From Epiperipatus broadwayi (taxonomy: Eukaryota > Onychophora > Udeonychophora > Euonychophora > Peripatidae), in assembly GCA_028023455.1 (NCBI GenBank), contig JAQFVV010012497.1, forward strand, positions 434,001 to 498,000: DNA of 64,000 nt, written 5' to 3'. The notes under the pieces are model-generated. The model saw nothing but the letters and a program-made list of their open reading frames with translations, was not told the DNA's origin and searched no databases. Position numbers and translations under genes: made by a program. Below are positions 48,008-61,849 of the stretch, piece after piece. Each line of letters starts with the position of its first letter. The stretch's first letter is position 1.

Positions 48008-48480
48008 AAGGCTTGGGTGCGGCCGCGGAAATGGCATATTTCTAGAAATTTAGCTAGAAATCGCGCCACCCACGGCTGACACGAAGGATCAGATGAGAAA
48101 CAAATTATTGAATATTTATATGATAGATAAATATGAATTTATTTTTTAGAAAAGACTACTAATTAGTTAAAACATTATGAAAAATACATCAAAGGAAGTT
48201 GTAGATTTTTTTTCTTAAAAACATATGTAGATTGTATTATGTAATATATTTTTGTTTTTAAATTTTTTCTTTGTGTATAAAACATTTTTGTTAAGGGGGG
48301 CAGGGTTTCTGATAGAATTATGAAATAATTCTTAAAGTAATGAATAAGTAAAAATTAATTTATTTGTGAATTTAGCAGCAATAGAATTTTAAGTGTTTTT
48401 TTTTTTTTTCCCAAGTATAGATATTTAATTTTAATCTTTTATTTAATATTAATGTAAGTAATAATAATATTTTATTTTAG

Positions 48481-48685
48481 GCAAATATTCGGAAACAGTA
48501 TTTAGCAATAGATAATGATCCTACATTGGGTCCTTTAGAAAAAGCCAAAAAGAAACAAAATCTTTATGTAATTCATAATTTAAATTCAGGAAGTGTATCA
48601 TCTACACCTCCTACACCTTCATCAACAGTATCTCCACTAGCCCCTCCTTTTTATCCTGCTAGTGATACAGTAGAATCTGTTGTAG
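48481..48685 (+). CDS. unk: unkempt exon: conserved IRKQ / PASDTVESV segment
   Basis: A 205-bp exon after acceptor ttttattttag with donor gtaagt. It encodes ANIRKQYLAIDNDPTLGP, a basic stretch (KAKKKQNLYV), a Pro/Ser/Thr run (STPPTPSSTVSPLAPPF) and YPASDTVESVV. The AIDNDP and PASDTVESV motifs are strongly conserved in Unkempt proteins from insects to vertebrates and confirm the assignment outside the zinc fingers. The exon ends one base into a Gly codon. It begins 379 bp after the right end of the large TIR transposon in the preceding intron, so that insertion did not damage the coding sequence. Confidence 0.94.
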
Positions 48686-51600
48686 GTAAGTTATTTTTGC
48701 TATATAAATATTTGATGCATTACTTTTTTTTAACATAATTAATTTTTAGAATTTTGTCAATTTTATGCTATATTGTATGTTTGCCATCCTCAAAACTTTT
48801 TTAATTGCATGTGTTCGTACAGGTATGCATGGTATATATACAGAAACATATGTATACATAGATATTCAGGAGTTATTTATTTTATGCGGTTAATGGAAAC
48901 AAGAAAAAGATTATTTATAAAAAAGTCACATAATGTATGATCGATTTTTAATAACCATAATAAAATATAATTGACATAGTACAATAATAAAAAAAGTACT
49001 GTACTTATTTTTAATTCGAGTCTATAATACGTGATATAAAATATAGTTCATTTTCATCTGTGTATAATTGGCAGTAGTATTGTACTAGTATTTCAACTGG
49101 AAATAATCAACTGTGTGCTATAAACAACAATACATATAACAAAATTAAAGATTCATCCAAAATAAAAATAGAAGTTCTTAAAATATGAAGATGGTGGGTA
49201 ACAGCAGATGAAGAGATCGATATAAAATCAACATCTATTTTAATTATTAGACATTAATCTTTTTTCCCCAAATGGAAAATAATTAACATGTATTATGATG
49301 TTTATCAATACAGTCTTGCTTCTTAAGGATTTCAATGACTTGTCTAATTATTTTTTTTGCTGATGATTGCCAAATGTGAATACACATATATTTAATTATT
49401 TTAATAACAATATAAAATAATTTTCAATCTTCATTATCTAGCATTTGATTAACATAGTAGGTTTTCTCTTTCACATATTACAGCAATGCTTGGGAGACCT
49501 ATGCTTCACTTTGAATTATGCAAAGACAATTTACATATATATATATAAATTAGAATTTTAATAATAGCCAACTTCTGATTGTAAATTAGGATGATATAAA
49601 GCTTACTGGATTTGTTTGAAGGGAACTTCTTTAATCACTATTACTATACTCTTAAATATTACTAACCACAAATCAAGATAGATTAGAATCTTATTTTATA
49701 TAAAGTAGATTTTATTTATGTTAATTGAAAATGTGAAACTGATTCTATAAATATCATATTACTATAATTCATAAATTGGCTTTTATGTATGTCATTTAAT
49801 ATCTTATCGCTCAGTGAGTTCAGTAGAGGATTCTTTCATGCTCTAATTTATAGAATTGGGGGAAAAAATTTATAAGAAAAACATTACATTTATTAAAAGA
49901 AATTGTCACATCGTTCTCATTAAGTGGTTTTCTTTGGTCACTTAACAGAGAATAGAAGAGAATAATCCAACAAAGTTATTTAGCTGATTGATATTGCAAG
50001 AGCATGGTCAACAGCATTTGTTAGGCCCATATCTTTGGCTCTATGGGCAGTGTTTTTCTTAACTCTTAGTATTTTGACTACTAATAGTCAATAATACTGA
50101 GATTTTCAAAGTCTTTTATAGCTTACTCTTTAATTATTGGAAAGCTACTTTCAACAATAAAAAACTAGATAATTGATTTGTTGTATATTAAAAAAAATAA
50201 AAATCTGATGTCAAAAAATTTGACAAACAATATTAATTAATTTTATTTAAATAAAGATGTTTTTCTTTTTTCAAAATAAGTCTTACTGATTTCAATTAAT
50301 TTTGGGATATACATTACTTTGAAATAAAAAAAAGTATAAATTAAAAGAAATTATTTCTTTTTACAATTAAATAACAATATTACATTTGTACAATATAATA
50401 AAGTATTTTTAAAAGAGACTTCGTTTATTTGTATCATGTACATATATATTTATAACTTAGAGGTAAAACTTTGCAATATAATTGTTTTTAAATAGTTGAT
50501 CTACACATTAGTTACAATGTTTGACAACTTTTTGTAATTTAGAAATAACAGCCCCATATTATTATCTTCATTGTTTATATAAATGATTGTCATTAATAAC
50601 TGAATCCAGAGAGGAGAATTCTTAAATCGATCAAGTTTTATTACTATTTATTTAAATCTATTCCAATTTCTATATATTATACATAGCAGAGAATTTCTTT
50701 TCACTTTCAAACTTTGCAATCAAAAATGCAAATGTAATACATGCAAGGATAAATGAATAATTATAGTTCTATATGTATATGTAGCTTAAGGATAATACTC
50801 TTTAATGCAACTCATATTGATGCATATACTTTCAGAACTGTAATCTTTTATTTTTTTGTATTTTATATTTGAATCTTTGATTGTAAAGTGCAGATTACTA
50901 ATCAGAAATTGAAATCAATTTAAATGTTGGGCAATAAAACTTGACTGATTTAAAATTTTATCTCCTTTAGCTAAAGTTATTAATGATAATCATCGATATA
51001 AACAACAGCAGAGATAGTACATGGAATAGCCATTTTCATTTTGCGAAGATTTGTCAAATACTGTAGTTAGAGAATAGATAAACCATTCAAAACTAATTTC
51101 ATTGAAAAATAATCTTATTAAGTTGTATGTACATTCAGAACTGTTAATAATTTATTTTTACATATATTGTGACCTTTTATTTAGGTCCCTGGATTAAATA
51201 ATCCAAAATTTTAAATGATAATATATTTGGTATTAAAATCTTCCTAAGGTGGCTTTCAATAAAGATTGTTTTGAATGCACTGGGAAATGTGCTTTAGTAG
51301 AGATGAGATTTCAAACCCAGTTTAGGCTTTGAAACTAGAAATAAAACAACAATTTAAAAATATTGTTATTAATTGAGAAAGAAATATATTGCTATTTTAT
51401 TATTGTTGAATAGCAATTGAAATAAATAAATAATTAAATCAATTTATAAATCTGGTAAAATGTGAATCGTAGTAAATTACTTAAGCATATTTTTTAGTAC
51501 TAAACCTAAAGCTGTCTTAAATAATAATGGGTAGTTATTAAAAATGAAGCCAGAGGGGGTAATACTAATTATGCATACCAAAATTATTGGCCAATTCACT

Positions 51601-54600
51601 CCCAGAATGCATTAGAAAAACAAGCTATATATTAGCTAACCAAGTTTGGGGGGGTTGACTAATTAAGAAAAACAAGTACTAAGCAACCACAGAATTCAAG
51701 TCTGATCTAAAATAAGGAAAAAAAAAAACAAATATTAGAAAATTCTGAAATCTAATTGAATGAAATTATAAGATCTTGCTATCTACAAAATGTGGGAATA
51801 GAAAATCTAAAAACCTTGCAGTCATTTAAACACCATTCTTCTATTGATTGATAATTCTAAGAAGTTATACAGAAGGAGAAATGAAAACCTTATGCATCCT
51901 AACTGTCTCTCCTAAATCTTATTTTAAACCCAGGAAAATTCAAGAGGAAGTAAGCGTTTGCTTTTACTTTATTTATACATGTAAACTTTTATCTTTAAAA
52001 ATAACGCACAAATTATTTAGTCATAAACTAAGAAGTTGATAATGTTTGAATTTCGCGCCCTTCTTCTTATCTAGTAGAACGATATTATGTGCTTGTAAAT
52101 TAAAATATTAAAAAAAAAAAAAATAATAATGATTCGAAATAATATTAAAAACAAGTGTTATATATGATATATATAGTCAATAAATTTAAAAGTCATTTTT
52201 GAATCATCTAAATTTTAATAAAATAAACATGAAAATATTTGCATGATTTTATTCTCTATTGTCTGCTAAATTTTATCACGGGAACCTATGTAATGAAAGA
52301 TATAATCAATTACCAATTAATTAAAATGTTGAAGATATCATATTTATAATTTGATAAATTATTGTTAATATTGATGATCACATCATACTTTGCCAATAAG
52401 AATGGAATGAAATAAATATTTATTTTAAAGTTATATTGAGAAATATACGTCGTTATAATAATGTTTTACAATATTAGAATATATTTCAACCATTTAAACA
52501 TTGCTACACATATATGTATTACCGCGCAGGAAGAATAAAATTAACAAAGAGTTTTAAAAGAAAAGGAAAGATAAATATGCTAAGTGTAATAAAATTCCAC
52601 TAATTTTTCAAGGAAATATTAACTTGATTTTAAATGTAATAAATGATTCTTGTTATACTTTCTTTTTAAATGCTTACAGGATAAATCAATAAAGATTTTA
52701 AAAGTTTGTTTTGAAGATTACAATAGCTCAAAGAATTATTCAGGAAATTTTTTATAGAAAAGTAGATAAACTTATCTTTTAAGTCTGCTACAATTGGAAG
52801 TATGAATTTTCATCGCTCTGTTAATTATCGATACTAAAACTATCAAATAATTTTTGCTTTTGGATAAGTGTTAAATATTGCTCATTCCACACCCAACAGG
52901 AGAATAAAAAAATATATGCGTTATCTGGAATGTTTGCTAACCACAATATTAATTCTTATTTTAACTTACCACAATGGACTAACTTGGATGGAGAGGATAA
53001 AATTTAATGGATAAAAGTGTACTCTTTTTTTTATTATTATTACTGCTGTGTTATATATATTACTTACGTAATGTGTTGTTTGGAAATTTTGTGTATAAAA
53101 CATATATGTTTTGGTTTTGGCATGAAAAATAAATATATATATATTGGGTTAAAGAAAAGAAAAAAAATGTGTAAAATATACACATCTATTTTATGTATAT
53201 TTTTTTTAGTTAAGGGAAAACCAGAAAATAGATATATATCGTTTATCTAGAGAGTGATAAAATAATTACTTCTCTCATATTTTGAAACCAATTATAATGT
53301 ATATTATTAAAGAGGTGAATATGCAAACCTTTTTATCAAATATATACTGTATACTAGAATGACCGAATTATTTTCTTATATAAAAGAAAATTTGATATAA
53401 ACCTTTTTTTTTTCATTTCACAATTTTCTATACAAATGAACTTGTCCACTTTGAATACAAATACAGGTTTGATCTTTATGCTTACATACGTTGTGCTCTC
53501 TCTAACAAAAGGGTAGTTGTCATTTTAAATGATTAATGATCATTTGACATATATATTTTGGTTTGGCTGTTGATACATTAATGATTTTTCATTATAAAAT
53601 GGAATATGTAGATTTTCACTGTTATTGTTGGTATTGTTTTATCTTGCTATGATATTGAGAAATGACTAGTGACAGTTTTTAGTTAATAGGATGTTCCAAT
53701 TGAATGTCATCCAATATATTAATATTTATATGGAGCATAGGCTGATGGAGTCACCTATTGCTGATTTCATGAGAGGAAAATTGGGAGAAGCTAAGTACTA
53801 ATTAATGCTTTTAAGCATAAATAATCCTAGAAAGAAAGGATATCCATGGGTTGAATTCTATATGTTTTTGTGATGAGGCAGAGCCCACACATGTATTCCC
53901 GTAGAGGTATTAGAATTAGCCATATTATTACACAACTGTCATGTTGTTTTTATAAAGTCTCCCGTCTTAGTGTTAAATTCCTCATGATAATATTGAGATA
54001 GTTTTTCCACTGTGTATAGTGAAGTATAATAGGTCCAAATCATATAGCAAGTATAGAATAATATTAAATTTAGGAACTAGCATAGTGTTTTCTTAATTGA
54101 AATAGTGTTTATGATGTTGTAGGATCATCATCAGTTATAGACAGACCAAACCAGGATCTATTAATGATTGTAGAAAATTTTAGATGTAAAAGTAAGAGAT
54201 GCACATTGGCAGCATGGATTCATCTTCATTAAATAATGAGGTGACAATAGAATTGTAAGATCAGTTACGTATTCAAGGGTTGAGCTGGGACATAGGTAAT
54301 GCTTAATGAGATCTTTGTGTATTTGACTTTTAATGTCTAGTCTTCATTTAATGCACTAAACTTACTCATTTCAAAGTTAAATAAGTTAATAATTGCACAG
54401 AATATGATAATTGCCCTTATCATATTCTGATAAAAGAAAGGGTTTTGGGAGAATGCAATACTTTTAAAAATTTTTCTGAATTTTAAATTTATACTTGGTG
54501 CTTATCCTAAAGTTCTAAGTACATTGCTAGTTATAAATTTAAGTGCTAGTCAGCTTAAATAAGTTTTAGTATCTTCGTCTTAAAAATATGCCAAAGAGTA

Positions 54601-56829
54601 ACAAATGATATTTTGAATATTATTTTCTAAACAGGTTGTATCATTTGCTGAGTATATGGTCAAGGGGATACTAAGTATTTGTCCCATCCATAAATTATTG
54701 TAATATATTAGTTTTATTTCATGCCATATCTGTGAATTAAAAAAAATTTGTACATATTGTAAATAAAGTTGGTTGTGTTTAAAATTTTATTTAGTTGCAT
54801 GTGGTCTTATTGCTAATTACCACATCTATACACTATTATTGCTATTGCTATCAACCTATCAGAAGATTATGAATTGAAATCATTATCGACCAATATAGCA
54901 CTATTCACTATATTATGCTATATCATAATAATTTTGATAAGTATTGTAATTTATTAGTACATCTAATGCATTATCACACAATAATCAAAATGTTAATAAA
55001 CTTGTAGTACAGATTATTTTAAGTAATAGATTAAAAGATAACTATAATATTGATTTGATTGATTTAGTTAAATCCGCAGAGCTATTGTTCACTGATCTTG
55101 ATCACATGGTTCATAATTATTTAAGAAAGGGAATTTGGTAAGTTATTGATTTTAATTATTAAAAAGTCATTCCCAGCCATAAATTTTAAAGTTTATATTA
55201 GTTATAAAGTTTCTTTAGAACTGCTAAATATAATTCTTAATTTAAGTTATATTGAGAGCTATTAGGTGCATTATGTTTGGGTAGTGGTAAATCCCTCTTA
55301 CTGACCCAAATATATGTTGTATAACAATTTTTAGTGTTTGAACCCTGAGAAGAATTAATTGTTAAGTTTCAAGATAGAATTTAAATCTGTAGTAAATTCC
55401 ATTGCTAGTCAGTTATTATAATTGGACTTGAAATAGATTACTTTCACTGTTTTATGAAAGTCAACCAAACTTTAAGGTAAATTACTTATTTTGACATAAA
55501 ATAGATAGTTTGTTTTAACTTCATGATAAATATTCTGGTTGTGTCAAGCTTGAAATCCCTATTTTTATTTAGCTTATCTTTTTACCATTTAATACCATAT
55601 TAGTTTATAGTTTAAGATTTCAGTCTCCATCAATAACATTTTTTTTTAATTTCATCTTGATCGTTCTTTTAGTTATTCATTCTTATTTGACATTAATTCA
55701 TTATCATAATTGATTAATCATGCATTAACTTTTATTCTTTTATCATCTCAACTATTCATTAATTCTTATTCTATCATCATCTTAATCATTCAGTATTCTC
55801 ATACATCTTCGTTCTTTTCTCTTCATGCTTAGACTCATTTCATTCCTCTATTTAATTATTATTTCTTGCTATCATCCATTTAGTCATCTACATCATAATG
55901 TATTTATCATTTCATCTATAAGTCTAATTTCGTAATCACTCCAAAGATACAATTAGTAGTTATTTATTAATTTGCTGAATATCAAATTTAACTCATCTCA
56001 TTTTGTTTGTGTGGATTTCAAAGCTGGTTTGACCAGAAGTTTTTATCTTTATTAGTCGCCTTGTGATCTTCTTTAGATAGACAGTTTCATGCTAGTTTTA
56101 TTAAATCCAGGAATGATTTTGTTAGTTTTACATTTTCATTTCTTTATGCCCATATTCGTGATAACGAGAGCACGATAGGTTGCATAAGAGAATTTAATCA
56201 CCAAAATGTGCGGTATGAGTCATTGGTGACCAGTTAGATCAGGAAGCTAGGTTACAGTTGCGATTATGGTGCTTAAAATGTGTGATATGATTCAGTTATA
56301 TTACAGCAGTCTGGGAGAAGGTTACAATATATATGTCTGTGTGTGTATTTATTTACTCAGTATTCTACAAGGTAAAAAACTTAAATTATTTTACTATTGT
56401 TAAATAATACTATAAGTGATGAGACTATAGCATTTCGATATAAACACTAAAACAACATAATAAATATTATTAGAAAGCTCAATAAATTTTCTATAAATTA
56501 ATGTATCAAATACATAGTTTACACATATTTTTCTGTTAATATAAGTGAAAGATAAAAATATTTTAAATCAGATTATTTAAAATGGGATGTCGCAGTCAAT
56601 TATTCAAAAACAAAAATAAAAGCAATTACTAACATACTTTTAACTTTTAAAAGAAAACTGATTTAATTTTGTATTGTCATATGTCTAGTTCTAATATTTT
56701 CTAAATAATCTCCCATTCGTTTTTGGACTTTTTAAATTTTATAATGTAGTAATTTCATACATAAAAATCTTTGCATAATTCTTTTATGAAAATTTAATAT
56801 TTTACATAATCCATTTTTAATTTCTAAGA
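48686..56829. other. first 8 kb of the 11-kb intron
   Basis: Long AT-rich stretch. I find no exon, no intact repeat and no recognisable transposon termini. At 55640-55930 it is pyrimidine-rich with loose repetition of cattaattcttattctatcat, probably an old simple repeat. Confidence 0.5.
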
Positions 56830-57740
56830 GAAGTTATCAAAAGGACAAAAAGATATTTGGCTATACACATTTCTGCAACCATCAAAAGTTTGGAACGTTA
56901 AGATATAGATCCAGGATATTATCAAATTTTGAAAAATATGTATCAAAATCCTCAAAAATGATTAGATCCATTATAAGAAATTTATCATTGAGAAGAGTGT
57001 CTGACAGTGTGATTTCATATTCCAAATTTTTAATGGCAATATGAAAAGTATTTTATAGATTAAAATGATAAGTTTAGAAAGTAAAAATAAATGAACATTG
57101 AGTAAGTCATTTAAATTTTGCATATGATGTCATTCGTTTCACAAATAATACTTCACAGTTTCTGCCAATATTGATTATATGAAAGCAGAAATTAGGATTA
57201 AATATTTAAAAGGCTAAAACAAAATTCAATAACTTTTCAAAAAGAAAATAACCATTTATAATTAATAATTATACATTTTATTATTATCACATTAATGCAG
57301 GTGGAAACTTAATAAATGGAAGAAATCATAGGATTAAATTTGAATGGAAAGCTTTTAGTAGAAATGATTTAGTATTAAATAGAAGTAATATTTGAAAATA
57401 GATTTTTAATAAATATTTTTTATCATTACTTACATATGGATGTGATATTCGGTTATAGCAATATAGGAACTTCATATTACATGGTGAGGTATGGAGGATA
57501 TATGTGTTGGGAATAAAATGGTGACAGAATAGACTATTGTCATTGAAGAAATGAAGAAGCTGAAGTGAACTGGACACATTTGAGAATTATAAAAAAAAAG
57601 TCTAGAAAGAAAGCACATATGAGATGGATGAATGAGATAAGCAAGGTTGTTAGAATTATATGAAGTTATTGTTTGAAGAAACTGGATTAATTTGGAAATG
57701 GTCTGGGTCTTGCATTAAATTGATATTGATTGAAAATTAT
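56830..57740 (+). pseudogene. decayed RTE LINE 3' half
   Basis: In broken + strand frames the RTE order is readable: VSHLNFAYDVIRFTNNTSQF, GGNLINGRNHRIKFEWKAFS near 57300, NKYFLSLLTYGCDI near 57420, and a worn RAHMRWMNEIS-like segment near 57610. These match the reverse-transcriptase end of the copy at 61850-64000. Stops throughout. Confidence 0.7.
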
Positions 57741-57789
57741 GATAATGATACATATTATAGCAATGTGCAGCCAGCTATAAACATCAGAT

Positions 57790-57791
<2 letters not shown>

Positions 57792-57818
<27 letters not shown>
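57792..57818. repeat. AAT trinucleotide microsatellite
   Basis: About nine AAT/TAA units, at the downstream end of the decayed RTE and probably grown from its tail. Confidence 0.9.
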
Positions 57819-57821
<3 letters not shown>

Positions 57822-59852
57822 TTGCATATTTATTTAAATGCTCAATAGAAAAGGGTTGTTTTATTCCTGTAAGTATGTGAGTGTCCTGACATTTATTCTC
57901 AAACAAATATTTTATGTGTATAAAGGAAAAAGATTTTGTTAACTAATTATAATTAATAATTGGAAAGAAAAAAGGAAGTAAAACAGATTCAAAACAAACT
58001 GAAGTTATTAAAATTATTAACTACATGAGAAAATTATCAAGTTATTTTAATTTTATTTATATAAATGTGGTTTGTTTTGAAATAAATTCAGATTAGCAAA
58101 AAGTTAATAATTTTCCTATTTTTATCTCTTTTCTTTTTTTATTTTTAATTATGAATTATCATCATCTGTTTTGGAAAAGCATGCCATTGATAAAGTTTGA
58201 ATGGAGGGAGTTAATTTGTTTTTCAAATGATATGACATTGAGATAGATTATAACAGAAGTTGGATGGAGGCTACTAATTTATTATTTTTAAAAATGCTCG
58301 ATAACTTGTAAAAAAAAAAGCTGTGATAGTAGTTTTAGTAATCAGAATACATTCTGCTCTCTGAGAGAGGGGACTGAAGAACTTTATCTTGAAAACCACC
58401 ATTGGATAGTGTATTTTGCACATCTGCATATAAAAATAGAGATATATTGTGAATATTTTTGTTACTATTTAAATACACGATGGTCACTTACATATATAGT
58501 TTAACTTTTCTCGGAGTGACTTGGTAAAAGCTACAGTTGTTCATCTTTCAGGTTGCATAACTCTTCTATTGATGATGGATTAACAGTGAAAAAAATGCCC
58601 TAGCATAAAAAAGAAATTGTCACTCCACCCTGGCTATATTTAATCTATATATCCATTATCCAAGAAAGAAGAGGAGAAAAACTATTGATGTCTGCCATTT
58701 ACATAACCAAAAGTACAACCAATGTATAGATTATTCACTTTACCAATCAGTGGAAAGGTATCATGGACTATTGTTGAATTGTTATCTATTTGTGCTTGTG
58801 ATCATTTTTCATTTATACATATCATCAAGTTAAACTAAGTAGTGTAAAATCATGAGTTTTATGAATCTCAAGCTATGGTTCAGTGCTGTTGGGATGTACA
58901 CTAATGAGCATAGATTCAAACCTGGGTTTCTTACAACACTATCGGTGTTTAATAATATTATCAGCCCAAACTAATAGATGTTCTAATCATCTCTGGTATC
59001 CTATGCTATAACCATATAGTAAACAGAAAATATTACTGCTGTGGAATCAACATTATCAGCAACAAGCTTTAAACTAATAATGCTCTTCAGTATGCTATCA
59101 TAAAATTATGATTGCGTCTATAAATATATCAATTAGGTTGTCTAAGTGTGGCCTGACTGACCATTCCGTATCATCCCGTTATAATATACAAAAACAAAAC
59201 AGTTTTTTTAATAGCCTACTGCAGGGACAAAATCTCTCCAGTTTCCTATCAAAGAGAAATATTGACTACAGAAGATATTATTCATCAAGCTTGCCTACTG
59301 CTGGCTAGTGAAGACTTTTAGAATTTTTCATCATTTTCTTTATCATCTAATTAAGACTTGTTAAATGGTTGTTTAATGATCAATAATTGTAGTTAGCGCG
59401 TAATTTGGAAAAAAAAAAGTTATTTAAGCTTATTTGAACTTGTAAAAAAAAAAAGTGTAGTTTTTCCAGTTTGGATATGAACCTCTGAAAATGGGCAGAC
59501 AGTTGTTCTTACTATTACAGAATAAAGATCATTCTATATATGTGTCTTTATATAGTATTTCAAGAAAATGATCATTTTGAAATATATTTACATAAAAATA
59601 AAATAAAAAGATTTAGTATATACCTTAAATGGAGCTGGCCTGAACATATTACTAAAAGAGATGACAAAAGAAAAACTAAACCTAAAAGATTATGTTGTGA
59701 GATGGCTGAATTAAGATAAAGAAATTAATTGGGACGATACAGAAAAGTTTGAATCGTTTATTATTTTTATTACAAACACTTATTTGTTATTTATCATCCA
59801 CACATGTAATTTTTAGGGAAAAAATGTAAATAATTTTAATTTTTTAATTTAG
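57819..59852. other. intron end before the ALDDL exon
   Basis: AT-rich. A B-box-like gattcaaacctgggtttc at 58915-58932 (- strand GGTTTGAATC) may belong to an old SINE. At 59625-59730 a stretch reading GPEHITKRDDKRKT resembles the WAGHI-RR-D segment of RTE elements. Both are weak. Confidence 0.4.
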
Positions 59853-59972
59853 GAAATGCCTTAGATGATTTATCGTTAGATGAAATCAATGTGGCAGCCT
59901 CTATAGACAAGGACTTAGATAATGATTCCAATTCCGTTAGTAGTTCTATAAGTGCAGGATTAACTAGTTCAG
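59853..59972 (+). CDS. unk: unkempt exon: ALDDL motif segment
   Basis: A 120-bp exon, acceptor tttaatttag, donor gtatat. Two bases complete the Gly codon, then NALDDLSLDEINVAASIDKD and an acidic/Ser-rich tail follow. The ALDDL-L-E-VAA pattern directly after PASDTVESV is the family order (vertebrate UNK has a similar ALDDLDLNEF segment). The following intron is only 82 bp. This is the first exon after an 11-kb intron full of decayed repeats. Confidence 0.92.
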
Positions 59973-60054
59973 GTATATCCATTTTTAAATATAAATTATC
60001 AGAAATATAAGATAATTATTTTGTATTATTTTTAATTTATTTGCTTTATACTAG

Positions 60055-60221
60055 GTCTATTAGTCTCATCACAACCAATTTCTGTGCCAAGTAATAATGT
60101 AAATCATGGAAATAGTTTAAATCATATTGGTACATCATCATCATCATCACCATTAAATTCTAGTATATCTTCATTCATACCTAGCCATTTATCACAGCGA
60201 CAAGAACAGTCTTTAGATCAG
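60055..60221 (+). CDS. unk: unkempt exon: Ser/Asn-rich C-terminal linker
   Basis: A 167-bp exon, acceptor tatactag, donor gtaatt, ending on a codon boundary. It encodes LLVSSQPISVPSNNVNHGNS followed by Ser-rich low-complexity sequence and SFIPSHLSQRQEQSLDQ. This corresponds to the variable region between the ALDDL motif and the coiled coil plus RING domain of Unkempt. Those last parts are not in the window. Position, phase and composition fit, but sequence conservation is weaker than in the neighbours. Confidence 0.87.
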
Positions 60222-60442
60222 GTAATTATTTATTATTATATTTGCTTTTTTTTTTTTAAATTAATTACAAGATAAAAAATTAGTTATAAAATGTTTCCAT
60301 AAAAAAAGAAATAAATATATAATAATAAGAACTACATTTATAATATAAACTGTATCATATATATAAGTGGCTAATAGCTAAGATTATTGTATTGTTTGAT
60401 AAATATGTTTAGTAAAAATAATCAAATAACATTATTGCTTAG

Positions 60443-60547
60443 AAGTTCATAAGAATTTTGAATTCTGGAAGTGTTAAAGCTAAGTTGCTATCCATAGACC
60501 TTGAGCTCTCGAATCTGCCATTCTACCACTACACCAAACCATGCAAT
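60443..60547 (-). repeat. SINE-like repeat, family B, copy 3
   Basis: The best copy of the family: on the - strand it begins GCATGGTTTGGTGTAGTGGT, then AGAATGGCAGATTCGAGAGC, a tRNA-Gly-like head. It shares ccatagaccttgagctctcg with copies 1 and 2. Located 220 bp after an unkempt exon. Confidence 0.6.
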
Positions 60548-61849
60548 CAATATATTCAGTTAACAACATAAATAGATTCATATGAAATAATCATTATAAA
60601 TAAGTACAATTTAATTTTTATTAAAGAGATTCCAATCTATGAATAAATTCATTGCTGTGTAATAATCGATTATTATCATTGTCTGCCAGTGATTGAAATG
60701 AGTTTTCATGTAATAATAAAAATGGTGGAAACTCTGCTGAGGATGTATTTGTTATATAGCATGCAAATCAATAAAGATGGAATAGATAAGATATATTATC
60801 GTACCTGTGATTTGAATTCATGTCAAGAATAAAGCTTAGTCATTTTTTTTCAGTAGCTGATTAATAGCCAACTTAGTATTGTTGATAAATAGTTATCTAG
60901 AATATCTTAATTAAAGGGAGATAAGTTTCAATATGCCTAACATAAATGAAAGACATAATTATAATATGATATGATCTTCACCTTTGGTGCTGAGTCCAAG
61001 ATTTATCACTAACACAAAAAATTGGTGGAAGGGAAAATTAATTATATTTTATTTAGTTCAAATATGGTTTTCAATGAAGCTACAATATATGCTATGTTAA
61101 TATAAACTGTTAAAAAAAAATGTAAATAAACAAAAAAATAAAAACGTTAAATTTTATGAATTTAGTAAATTATATCATTGTTTATCATAAATGTCAATAG
61201 CCATTTTTTCATCCTGCAGTACTATCATTAATTCAAATATGATTTTGTTTATTAACCTGGTTTACTTTTTGTTAAACATGTTAAAAGTCCAGGCATCTTT
61301 CTTTCCTTTTTGTTTTCCAAAAGTTTATAATACAATATTTCGTTTGATAAAATGTTTTTTAATTTTGAGAGAATTTCTAACTTCCTTAATAAGTGATACA
61401 ATAAAAGTTACCGATTTTTACAAAGTGTATAGTCACATATTGGAGAAATAATGAAGCAGGAAAAGCATATTCTAATTGCTTGCACTTCTTAAATGGCCCT
61501 AGTTATAACCATGTTAAAAAATAATTTTTTGCTAAGGTATTGAGTATATAGATATAAAATGTGAAATAGTAAAACATTTTTGGTAGATGTTAGAAAGTTT
61601 ATAAGAAGTGTTTTCACTTACCTTTTTTTTAAAAAATAAAAAAAATACAGTACAATAAGTTGATTAATATTATTTTTTGAGGAAAGGTGACTGCATGAAT
61701 ACACTTTATATATATATACTTTTAAATTAATTATTAAATGAGTTGTTTTTTTTTACATTTTGTTTCTACTGCATTTTAATTTATATATTAATTACTGCCT
61801 AATGCTATACTAATAATTATAAATAAAATAGAAATTTGTATAACATTAC
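60548..61849. other. AT-rich intron, nothing recognised
   Basis: No exon of the coiled-coil or RING region was found. Open frames here are short and Phe/Leu/Ile-rich, as expected by chance in such DNA. Confidence 0.5.

Larger units (their letters stand above)
45324..48101. mobile_element. Mutator-like TIR element with 9-bp target duplication
   Basis: The termini are inverted over about 45 bp: left GTTCTCATCTGATCCTTCGT followed by GTCAGCCGCGGGTGG; right, as reverse complement, GTTTCTCATCTGATCCTTCG followed by TGTCAGCCGTGGGTGG. The 9-bp sequence aaattattg lies immediately outside both ends (45315-45323 and 48102-48110). A 9-bp duplication with such termini is the usual structure of Mutator-like elements. 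The 2778-bp interior holds a T-rich minisatellite and, near the right end, GC-richer sequence with a 129-codon open frame. I recognise no MULE transposase (no DDE domain or zinc finger), so it appears non-autonomous. It sits between two unkempt exons without disrupting them. Confidence 0.88.
12645..60221 (+). other. unk: unkempt gene, interior portion (8 exons)
   Basis: Eight exons with GT-AG borders join in a single frame with matching phases (1; 2; 0; 1; 0; 0; 1; 1 at the incoming borders). The product matches Unkempt in order: zinc fingers 4-6, a Ser/Asn-rich linker, a conserved IRKQ-AIDNDP segment and the PASDTVESV/ALDDL-type core. Unkempt is known as a cytoplasmic, sequence-specific mRNA-binding protein (UAG plus U-rich sites) that represses translation in neural development and, in flies, acts with Headcase downstream of mTOR. 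No exon for fingers 1-3 and no RING exon was found, so both gene ends lie outside the window. Introns measure about 21.4, 7.8, 1.7, 0.14, 4.1, 11.2 and 0.08 kb. The paralogue label (UNK or UNKL) cannot be settled here. Confidence 0.93.

Noticed and set aside
61191-61451. 86-codon frame after the last visible exon
   Set aside because: Does not resemble the Unkempt coiled coil or RING (no Cys/His pattern); composition fits AT-rich noncoding sequence.
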